From: Patescibacteria group bacterium
GTDB taxonomy: Bacteria > Patescibacteriota > UBA1384
NCBI GenBank assembly: GCA_017992655.1
Contig: JAGOOF010000019.1
Span: 1-9,790, forward strand
Length of the DNA stretch: 9,790 bases
Direction of reading: 5' to 3'
Shown here piece by piece: positions 1 through 4,006 of this stretch (its first letter is position 1; every line of letters begins with the position of its first letter). Position numbers and translations under genes: made by a program. The notes beneath the pieces are model-generated. The model did no database searches. It was not told the origin of the DNA and was given only the letters and a program-made list of their open reading frames with translations.

Positions 1-71
1 AGTGAGAACTACCGCGCTAGGATGGCAACTTACGGAAATAGTTCTCGGGGATTACCCCTCGAACAGTAAAA
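1..71. repeat. Palindromic unit 1 (left arm truncated by window edge)
   Basis: The unit begins inside the left arm (AGTGAGAACTA) and ends with the complete right arm TCGAACAGTAAAA (59-71). It matches 1852-1922 over its whole length with only two differences (positions 34 and 66), so it is a recent copy of the unit at 1837-1922. Confidence 0.85.
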
Positions 72-72
72 A

Positions 73-153
73 GATAGCTTGCTCCGCTCAGCGTGGGCTT
101 GCCCTGTACCGAATGGTGCAGGGTTCTCAGCGAATACGCTTCGAACGATAAGA
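73..153. repeat. Right-half unit with GC-rich hairpin
   Basis: The segment carries an AGCTTGC-CCGC module (77 onward) and a hairpin with arms CCCTGTACC (102-110) and GGTGCAGGG (115-123) around a GAAT loop, pairing with one G-T. It ends with the alternative terminus TCGAACGATAAGA (141-153), which abuts the next unit with no spacer. No left TTTTACTGTTCGA arm is present, so this is either a degenerate or a half unit. Confidence 0.65.
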
Positions 154-241
154 TTTTACTGTTCGAACGGAGTGAGAACTACCACGTTAGGATGGCAACT
201 TACGGGAATAGTTCTCGGACATTAATCCTCGAACAGTAAAA
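154..241. repeat. Palindromic unit 2, best-preserved complete copy
   Basis: The outer arms TTTTACTGTTCGA (154-166) and TCGAACAGTAAAA (229-241) are perfect 13-nt inverted repeats. The inner arms GAGAACTA (174-181) and TAGTTCTC (209-216) are a perfect 8-nt pair. The 27-nt apical part is only weakly self-complementary. This copy defines the family's nested stem architecture. Confidence 0.9.
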
Positions 242-245
242 AGAA

Positions 246-365
246 AGCTTGCCCCGTTCGGCGGGGTTCTCGGTGGGTATATCTCGTTGCACTCGATACA
301 GGCATCTCGTTGCACTCGATACAGGCATCTCGTTGCACTCGATACAGGCATCTCGAACGATAAGG
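246..365. repeat. Right-half unit with GC hairpin and embedded tandem repeat
   Basis: An AGCTTGCCCCG module folds as CCCCG (252-256) and CGGGG (262-266), followed by GTTCTCGG. The segment then runs through three 23-nt tandem copies and ends with TCGAACGATAAGG (353-365). A sister of the GC hairpin module occurs at 1978-2004. Confidence 0.65.
281..349. repeat. Perfect 3 x 23-nt tandem repeat
   Basis: Three identical 23-nt copies lie at 281-303, 304-326 and 327-349, each beginning ATCTCGTTGCACTCG and ending ATACAGGC. A fourth copy breaks off after ATCTCG (350-355) where the TCGAACGATAAG terminus begins. A 23-nt period is not a multiple of 3, and no gene covers it. Perfect identity suggests recent slippage or expansion. 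Confidence 0.95.
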
Positions 366-370
366 GATCA

Positions 371-502
371 ATACTGTTCGAATGAAATGAGAACTACCAC
401 GTAAGTTCTAGTATCAGCGGTGATAGTTCTCGTGTTTCGACGAGCTCAACACAGGTCGCAAAGCCTGCCTCGCCCAAAGGGCGGGCACCTCGAACAGGAA
501 AA
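371..502. repeat. Palindromic unit 3 with inserted palindrome
   Basis: The unit starts with ATACTGTTCGA, has GAGAACTA (389-396) paired with TAGTTCTC (423-430), and a short apical stem ATCA/TGAT around GCGG (413-424). Between the inner right arm and the terminal TCGAACAGGAAAA (490-502) is about 58 nt of extra sequence. This includes a 23-nt palindromic module (431-453) and a CGCCC-AAA-GGGCG hairpin (471-483). The module at 431-453 recurs at 1371-1393. Confidence 0.75.
431..453. repeat. Dispersed palindromic module, copy 1
   Basis: GTGTT and AACAC arms flank an 11-nt loop containing TCGACGAGCTC. The second copy at 1371-1393 differs at one loop base (G to A) and in flanking bases. Each copy sits beside an array unit terminus, one inside unit 3 and one fused directly to an ACTGTTCG arm. 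Confidence 0.7.
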
Positions 503-531
503 AAACTAACAATATCGCTACAAGAAAAAGG

Positions 532-560
532 TTGCGAACGTACAGTTAACATGCTAAAAA
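532..560 (+). promoter_or_regulatory. Candidate promoter of the orphan gene
   Basis: A -35-like TTGCGA (532-537) is followed after 17 nt by an extended -10-like TGCTAAAAA (552-560). Transcription would start near 567, giving a leader of about 56 nt before the ATG at 623. The in-frame ATG at 551 lies inside this -10 region, which argues against it as the translation start. Based on motif match only. Confidence 0.45.
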
Positions 561-622
561 GGAATAGAACGCAACGTGGCGGTTGGCTGTGGCGTAGCAC
601 TTTGAAAAGGAGGAGCTTTCCG

Positions 623-1315
623 ATGAATGGTAGCGATTGTATCCAGTCTGATGGGGAGCGTGTTTGGAGCCATCCTACGGGGAGCAGGCAGTACTGCATG
701 GTCATGCCCTTGTGGGAGCCCTTTGCTCTTCCCTACGACAAGAACGTCTCGGCGTTTCAGGAGTGGGAAATCTCTTCCTCCTGCGCGCCAAGGGACATTG
801 TCGTGCGCATCAGGGGTATGGAGCAACCCTTCTCCCGCTTCGTACACGATAGTGGTGGTGTCAGTGGCAAGCTCTACTCCGCCTCAATGGGCGACTTCTA
901 CAACTGCTTTTACAATGTTGTGGAGGCGCGCCTCGATAAGACTGTCACTCTCCACGACTTTGCGGAAAAACTGGGGCTTGGCCCCTGCCCGTGGGCAGCG
1001 GTCACCCAGGTTGTGGGAAAGCTTCTTGCGGGCCACGATGAGCTCGGCCTGCGGGTAAGCAACGCCTTCATCTACGTGGAGCCAGGAAACAGTGTGTTTG
1101 CACCCTATGCTCTTTGGGTGCAATACCACGCTCCCTACGACCGTAGCCTGTTCGACGATCATGGTGGGATCTTCCTGAAGTATGGGGAGGGAGAAGTGCG
1201 GCTAGAGTGCACCAACTCACCGCTCGCCTCTCTCTGCGCTATCGACAGGCTCTCGCGCCACCACGACAACTGCTACGAGCATTCCCCCTTGGTGTGGTTC
1301 GCCACGCCCAACTAA
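623..1315 (+). CDS. Orphan GC-rich protein of unknown function, 230 aa
   Basis: I do not recognise this protein. The start is set at 623 because AAAGGAGGAG (606-615) lies about 9 nt upstream; an in-frame ATG at 551 would add 24 residues but has no comparable site and falls in a candidate -10. The product has no signal peptide or membrane segment, so it is probably soluble. It is rich in Trp, Tyr, Phe and His and has about eight Cys (for example C6, C25, C54 and those in YNCFYN and GPCPW), but no paired CxxC zinc motif. No transposase, nuclease, kinase or toxin motif is visible; the C-terminal RHHDN is not a HUH motif. GC is about 52-67% in sampled lines against roughly 35-45% for the core genes, which suggests a foreign or separately selected gene. 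It is a single-gene transcription unit with its own promoter and terminator, flanked on both sides by palindromic arrays. That the ORF is a real gene is well supported; its function is unknown. Confidence 0.75.
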   Translation: MNGSDCIQSDGERVWSHPTGSRQYCMVMPLWEPFALPYDKNVSAFQEWEISSSCAPRDIVVRIRGMEQPFSRFVHDSGGVSGKLYSASMGDFYNCFYNVVEARLDKTVTLHDFAEKLGLGPCPWAAVTQVVGKLLAGHDELGLRVSNAFIYVEPGNSVFAPYALWVQYHAPYDRSLFDDHGGIFLKYGEGEVRLECTNSPLASLCAIDRLSRHHDNCYEHSPLVWFATPN

Positions 1316-1334
1316 CGCGCGCTCATCTCTATCT

Positions 1335-1364
1335 CCCCCCCTGTAAAACAGGGGGGGTTCTTTT
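1335..1364 (+). terminator. Strong intrinsic terminator of the orphan gene
   Basis: A perfect 10-bp stem, CCCCCCCTGT (1335-1344) with ACAGGGGGGG (1348-1357), closes an AAA loop and is followed by TTCTTTT. It starts 19 nt after the stop codon at 1313-1315. The tail TTTT (1361-1364) is also the first part of a repeat arm (TTTTACTGTTCG), so the terminator is fused to the second array. Confidence 0.9.
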
Positions 1365-1370
1365 ACTGTT

Positions 1371-1393
1371 CGTGTTTCGACAAGCTCAACACG
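1371..1393. repeat. Dispersed palindromic module, copy 2
   Basis: CGTGTT (1371-1376) and AACACG (1388-1393) can form a 6-bp stem around an 11-nt loop. The module directly follows ACTGTTCG, so it replaces the rest of a palindromic unit. It is the sister of 431-453. Confidence 0.7.
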
Positions 1394-1445
1394 GATTATA
1401 AAAGGTCGGATGCCTGTAGCCAGATGCCTGAGGTATCAGATCCTA

Positions 1446-1543
1446 ATACTGTTCGAGCAACGCGAGAACTACCGCGTCAGTGCAAGGATGACGGCAAATA
1501 GTTCTCGAGATGGCGCTTCGCGTAGTTCTCTCGAACAGTAAAA
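1446..1543. repeat. Palindromic unit 4 with doubled inner right arm
   Basis: The unit runs from ATACTGTTCGA to TCGAACAGTAAAA (1531-1543). GAGAACTA (1464-1471) can pair with either of two TAGTTCTC copies (1499-1506 and 1523-1530), which are separated by GAGATGGCGCTTCGCG. The alternative pairings give two mutually exclusive folds. Confidence 0.8.
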
Positions 1544-1589
1544 ATAACCTCAGGCGATAGTCCCCTTACTGTTCGAACGAAGTGAGAAC
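1496..1589. repeat. 94-nt direct repeat, copy 1
   Basis: This stretch is identical to 1767-1860 except for one base (G1513 against A1784), an offset of 271. It spans the right part of one unit, the 22-nt linker, and the left arm of the next unit through GAGAAC. The duplication therefore ignores unit boundaries. Confidence 0.93.
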
Positions 1590-1622
1590 CCCGTTCCGAA
1601 GGGGACGGGGTAAACTATTCTC
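1566..1622. repeat. Left-half unit with swapped GC hairpin loop
   Basis: The usual left arm TTACTGTTCGAACGAAGTGA leads into GAGAA, but the loop is replaced by a 10-bp GC-rich hairpin. The arms ACCCCGTTCC (1588-1597) and GGGACGGGGT (1602-1611) surround GAAG, with one G-T pair. The inner right arm is reduced to TTCTC (1618-1622), and there is no TCGAACAGTAAAA end before the next unit starts. Confidence 0.7.
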
Positions 1623-1715
1623 TTTACTGTTCGAACTGTACCCAGTGAGAACTATTACGTCTAGATATCAACTGATGGTTCTTAGTTCTCGGCGAGTACA
1701 CCTCGAACGATAAGA
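1623..1715. repeat. Palindromic unit 5 with alternative terminus
   Basis: TTTACTGTTCGA (1623-1634) starts the unit, GAGAACTA (1647-1654) pairs with TAGTTCTC (1683-1690), and the unit ends with TCGAACGATAAGA (1703-1715) in place of the usual terminus. The junction with the next unit is identical to the one at 141-169. Confidence 0.8.
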
Positions 1716-1814
1716 TTTTACTGTTCGAACGAAGTGAGAACTATTGCGTTTAGAAAAACTAACGATAAATAGTTCTCGAGATGACGCTTCGCGTAGTTCT
1801 CTCGAACAGTAAAA
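1716..1814. repeat. Palindromic unit 6
   Basis: A complete unit with TTTTACTGTTCGA (1716-1728) and TCGAACAGTAAAA (1802-1814) as perfect outer arms. As in unit 4, the inner TAGTTCTC occurs twice. Its right part is the second copy of the 94-nt direct repeat. Confidence 0.85.
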
Positions 1815-1860
1815 ATAACCTCAGGCGATAGTCCCCTTACTGTTCGAACGAAGTGAGAAC
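1767..1860. repeat. 94-nt direct repeat, copy 2
   Basis: Partner of 1496-1589 with a single mismatch at 1784. Near-identity implies recent duplication or gene conversion. Confidence 0.93.
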
Positions 1861-1922
1861 TACCGCGCTAGGATGGCAACTTACAGAAATAGTTCTCGGG
1901 GATTACCCCTCGAACAATAAAA
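1837..1922. repeat. Palindromic unit 7
   Basis: The unit runs from TTACTGTTCGA to TCGAACAATAAAA (1910-1922), whose one substitution breaks perfect symmetry. The segment 1852-1922 repeats 1-71 with two differences, linking the two blocks on either side of the orphan gene. Confidence 0.85.
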
Positions 1923-1923
1923 C

Positions 1924-2015
1924 TTTACTGTTCGAACGAAGTGAGAACTACCGCGAAAGGATACAGCTCACGGGAATAGCTTACCCCGTTCAGCGGGGCC
2001 TCTCGAACAGTAAAA
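1924..2015. repeat. Palindromic unit 8, chimeric
   Basis: A normal left arm (TTTACTGTTCGA, then GAGAACTA at 1945-1952) is joined to the AGCTTACCCCG/CGGGG hairpin module (1978-1998), otherwise seen near 246-266. The unit then closes with TCGAACAGTAAAA (2003-2015). It lies immediately upstream of the rpsF promoter. Confidence 0.75.
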
Positions 2016-2036
2016 AAGCAAGAACTGTCATAAACG

Positions 2037-2064
2037 TTGATTTTTTCTGCTTATCTGTTACAAT
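2037..2064 (+). promoter_or_regulatory. Promoter of the rpsF-ssb-rpsR operon
   Basis: TTGATT (2037-2042), a 16-nt spacer and an extended -10 TGTTACAAT (2056-2064) fit a sigma-70-type promoter. The start would be near 2071, leaving a leader of about 37 nt, AT-rich, with AGGAG (2099-2103) before the ATG at 2108. The leader is too short and unstructured for a known S6:S18 autoregulatory element, and none is visible. Confidence 0.65.
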
Positions 2065-2107
2065 AAGTCTGAACAATACCTTTTAGCAACCATAAATCAG
2101 GAGAAAA

Positions 2108-2647
2108 ATGGAAGAGTACGAAATTACTTATTTGCTGGAAAATGAAGCGCATTACGGCAAAAAGATAGTAGAAAACGCAATCGAAAATCTTGAGGGCAAG
2201 GTTAGCTCGGTTAAACCTTGGGGGCAACGCAATTTGGTTTACCCCATCCGTAAGCTTAACACTGCTTTTTATGCGACCGTGGTTTTTGAGCTAGAAAAAG
2301 CAAAAATTAAAAAACTCAACCGCCAATTGCTCCTAGAACCGGAACTCATAAGGTTTTTAATAGTGAACGATGTTATTGCTAAAGAAACAGAAGAAGCACC
2401 CGCGCCTCTTACAGAAGAAGTCCCAGACGCAAAAAAAGAAACAGTAAAGGCAACTCCTGTTGAAACAACAAAGGAAACGCCTGTGTCCACTTCCAAGAAA
2501 AAAATCGACGAAGCAATTAAAAAAACGGCAAAAAAAGAATTAACACCGCTTAAGAAAAAGCCAGCTCCCAAAAAGAAAGAAGCGGTATCAGATACAGAGC
2601 GCCTTAAGCAATTAGAAAATAAATTGCAGGACTTACTAAAAGAATAA
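2108..2647 (+). CDS. rpsF: Small ribosomal subunit protein bS6 with long Lys-rich tail
   Basis: bS6 is a 30S platform protein that binds 16S rRNA as a heterodimer with bS18. Residues 1-95 form the conserved ferredoxin-like domain: the N-terminal YEITYLL strand, the hallmark RNLVYPIRKLNTAFYATVVF segment (about 42-61), and the LEPELIRFLIVND C-terminal strand. The family is usually about 95-135 aa, whereas this protein is 179 aa. The extra 80 residues are low-complexity and rich in Glu and Pro, then Lys (KKKIDEAIKKTAKKE, KKKPAPKKKE), and end in a predicted amphipathic helix (DTERLKQLENKLQDLLKE). AGGAG lies 4 nt before the ATG. The gene heads an operon with ssb 10 nt downstream and rpsR after that, the canonical bacterial order. 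Identity is very secure; the role of the tail is unknown and may be extra rRNA contact. Confidence 0.96.
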   Translation: MEEYEITYLLENEAHYGKKIVENAIENLEGKVSSVKPWGQRNLVYPIRKLNTAFYATVVFELEKAKIKKLNRQLLLEPELIRFLIVNDVIAKETEEAPAPLTEEVPDAKKETVKATPVETTKETPVSTSKKKIDEAIKKTAKKELTPLKKKPAPKKKEAVSDTERLKQLENKLQDLLKE

Positions 2648-2657
2648 AGGCGGTGCT

Positions 2658-3143
2658 ATGTTAAATTTAAACAGGGTGATGATACTGGGTAATGCGACTC
2701 GCGCACCAGAAAGCCGTTTTACTCCCAATGGCAAAGAAGTTGCGAACTTCGCGGTTGCTACTAACCGCCGCTGGAAAGACCAAACAGGTAATTTCCAGGA
2801 ACAAACAGAATTTCACGAGGTGGTAGCGTGGGGTGCTTTAGCAGGTATTAGTAAGCAAATTATTCAAAAAGGAAGCAAGCTTTATGTTGAAGGTCGCCTG
2901 CAGACAAGAACATGGGAAACGCCGGACGGCAATAAACGGCAAAAAACAGAAATAATCGCGGAAAATATCATCGGCCTTTCTCCTCGTTCCGCAGGTTCCA
3001 CCGAATATACAGACGAGGCACCGGCACAAGCAGAAGAAACAAAACATAGCACAACTAAAAAAGAAAGTTCCTCTAAAGAAAAAAAAGACAATAAAGAAAC
3101 AAGCGAAGAAGAAGCAATAGACTTAGACGACATACCATTTTAG
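2658..3143 (+). CDS. ssb: Single-stranded DNA-binding protein
   Basis: SSB coats single-stranded DNA during replication, repair and recombination and recruits partners through its C-terminal tip. Residues 1-110 are a standard OB fold: LNRVMILGNATRAPESR at the start, FAVATNRRWKD, TEFHEVVAWG and KGSKLYVEGRLQTRTW are all recognisable. A charged Ser/Lys/Glu-rich linker (about 116-150) leads to the acidic tip DLDDIPF at the very C terminus, the partner-binding motif. The 161-aa length is normal. AAAGGCGG (2646-2653) overlaps the rpsF stop and serves as ribosome binding site. The gene is co-transcribed between rpsF and rpsR; its stop codon TAG (3141-3143) overlaps the AGGAG of rpsR, so translation is probably coupled. 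Confidence 0.97.
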   Translation: MLNLNRVMILGNATRAPESRFTPNGKEVANFAVATNRRWKDQTGNFQEQTEFHEVVAWGALAGISKQIIQKGSKLYVEGRLQTRTWETPDGNKRQKTEIIAENIIGLSPRSAGSTEYTDEAPAQAEETKHSTTKKESSSKEKKDNKETSEEEAIDLDDIPF

Positions 3144-3150
3144 GAGAAAT

Positions 3151-3345
3151 ATGGCGAAAAAAGTTAAAAAGACAATCAAAGTTATCGACTACAAAGACGC
3201 CGCAACACTTGGCAAGTTTTTATCACGTTGGGGGAGAATTAAGCCTGCGAGCGCTACCCGTTTAAGCGCAAAAGACCAACGCAAGTTGGCAGAGGCAATT
3301 AAAAGGGCGCGCTTTTTGGCACTCCTTCCCTACGTGAAAAGATAA
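3151..3345 (+). CDS. rpsR: Small ribosomal subunit protein bS18
   Basis: bS18 partners with bS6 on the 30S platform. The 64-aa protein shows the family core: IDYKDAATLGKFLSRWGRIKPASATRLSAKDQRKLAEAIKRARFLALLPYV, here described as residues about 12-62, with the KP-R-TRL rRNA-binding stretch and the LLPY end. It is slightly shorter than many homologues (about 70-80 aa) because the N-terminal extension is short. AGGAG (3142-3146) is embedded in the ssb stop region, 4 nt before the ATG. It is the last gene of the rpsF-ssb-rpsR unit. In many bacteria rplI (bL9) follows, but here the next gene is efp. No intrinsic terminator is visible in the 69-nt gap that follows. Confidence 0.96.
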   Translation: MAKKVKKTIKVIDYKDAATLGKFLSRWGRIKPASATRLSAKDQRKLAEAIKRARFLALLPYVKR

Positions 3346-3397
3346 GAAATGTGCGTAAGTGACAAATTAACGCCCGATATTTATTTTACAATATCCG

Positions 3398-3403
3398 TAT
3401 AAT
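3398..3403 (+). promoter_or_regulatory. Candidate -10 box of efp, very short leader
   Basis: A consensus TATAAT (3398-3403) lies only 11 nt before the efp ATG at 3415, so a transcript would start at about 3409-3411 and be nearly leaderless. No convincing -35 is present at 16-18 nt. An alternative reading is GTGACA (3359-3364) with TATTTT (3382-3387) at 17 nt, in which case GGTG (3404-3407) could act as a weak ribosome binding site. Confidence 0.4.
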
Positions 3404-3414
3404 GGTGTGTTTAC

Positions 3415-3984
3415 ATGAGTTATAGTATCTCCGAAATGCAAATTGGTACAAATGTTTTATGGTCTAATGAGCCCTGCGTGGTAATTGGGCGTGACCACAC
3501 AAAGTTAGGGCGCGGAGGCGCGATTTTAAGGCTAAAGATGCGTGGCTTGGTGAGTGGAACCGTATATGAGACAACGCTTAAGGGTAACGACAGCTTGCCC
3601 GAGGCGGAAATTAAAAGAAGCAAAGCGCAATTTCTATACGGCGATCAAGAAAAACTCCACTTTATGAAACAAGACGATTTTGACCAAATTTCCCTAAACA
3701 AAACAATCGTTGGAAAACAGGGCGACTTCTTGAAAGAAGAAACAGAAGTCGACATTATAAGCTTCGATGGAAAAGCAATAAACGTACAACTGCCCGTAAA
3801 AGTCGATTTAAAAGTTACTTATGCGGAGCCTGCGGTGCGGGGCAACACCGCGCAGGGTAATATTACTAAACCCGTAGAGTTAGAAACGGGCGTGAAAATT
3901 GGTGCCCCGCTATTTATTAAAAACGGAGACATCGTACGCGTGAACACCCAAACAGGGCAGTATGTGGAAAGGGCGAGTAAGTAA
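3415..3984 (+). CDS. efp: Translation elongation factor P
   Basis: EF-P binds the ribosomal E site and promotes peptide-bond formation at proline runs. The 189-aa length is typical. Domain I (about 1-65, KOW-like) includes IGTNVLWSNEPCVVIGRDHTKLGRGGAILRLK with the beta3-beta4 loop that reaches the peptidyl-tRNA. Domain II spans about 70-125, and domain III includes the signatures VELETGVKIGAPLFIKNGD and VNTQTGQYVERA. The loop tip is Arg33 (KLGRGGA), where E. coli has the lysylated Lys34 (KPGKGQA). Arg tips are known from the rhamnosylated EF-P of some proteobacteria, but no EarP or EpmA gene is in this window, so the modification state is unknown. The gene follows rpsR by 69 nt and has its own candidate -10 box. 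Identity is secure. Confidence 0.97.
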   Translation: MSYSISEMQIGTNVLWSNEPCVVIGRDHTKLGRGGAILRLKMRGLVSGTVYETTLKGNDSLPEAEIKRSKAQFLYGDQEKLHFMKQDDFDQISLNKTIVGKQGDFLKEETEVDIISFDGKAINVQLPVKVDLKVTYAEPAVRGNTAQGNITKPVELETGVKIGAPLFIKNGDIVRVNTQTGQYVERASK

Positions 3985-4006
3985 TTTGCGCACAATGTTG
4001 TAAATA

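Larger units (their letters stand above)
1..502. repeat. Mosaic palindromic repeat block 1 (runs off left edge)
   Basis: This block contains no credible gene. It holds three recognisable palindromic units (1-71, 154-241, 371-502) and two right-half units (73-153, 246-365) joined with little or no spacer. Full units start with TTTTACTGTTCGA or ATACTGTTCGA, continue to an inner GAGAACTA, a variable loop and TAGTTCTC, and end with TCGAACAGTAAAA or a close relative. Half units end instead in TCGAACGATAAG. The first unit is already under way at position 1, so the array continues to the left. The same modules recur in the block at 1361-2015. Confidence 0.85.
1361..2015. repeat. Mosaic palindromic repeat block 2
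   Basis: The block contains no gene. It has six units beginning at about 1446, 1566, 1623, 1716, 1837 and 1924, plus a fused arm and palindrome at 1361-1393. Start-to-start distances are irregular (about 120, 57, 93, 121 and 87 nt). A 22-nt linker containing ACCTCAGGCGATAGTCCCC occurs twice (1544-1565 and 1815-1836). The block ends 22 nt before the -35 of the rpsF promoter. Confidence 0.85.

Noticed and set aside
154..241. Bidirectional intrinsic terminator role for the palindromic units
   Set aside because: On both strands the stem is preceded by T's and followed by AAAA, the reverse of what a terminator needs.
551..622. Longer N terminus of the orphan gene starting at ATG 551
   Set aside because: No ribosome binding site precedes 551, the ATG lies in a candidate extended -10, and AAAGGAGGAG sits ideally before the in-frame ATG at 623.
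394..705. Minus-strand open frame of 103 aa overlapping array 1 and the orphan gene
   Set aside because: It runs antisense through a repeat unit and the start of a better-supported gene; no start signal and no family features.
623..1315. Orphan gene as a Y1 (HUH) REP-associated transposase acting on the palindromes
   Set aside because: There is no HxH motif with a downstream catalytic Tyr in the right context; the only His pair (RHHDN) is near the C terminus and does not fit.
1..2015. CRISPR array
   Set aside because: Repeats are long nested palindromes with variable interiors, spacing is irregular (0 to tens of nt), linkers recur, and no cas gene is in the window.
1..2015. Integron cassette array with attC sites
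   Set aside because: The arms do not contain the GTTRRRY / RYYYAAC core sites, units are stacked without genes between most of them, and no integrase is visible.
1853..2086. 77-aa open frame across repeat units and the rpsF promoter
   Set aside because: It is made of repeat sequence and promoter, has no ribosome binding site and resembles no protein.
2071..2107. S6:S18-binding rpsF leader RNA
   Set aside because: The leader is about 37 nt, AT-rich, and has no stem with the expected CCG-containing bulge.
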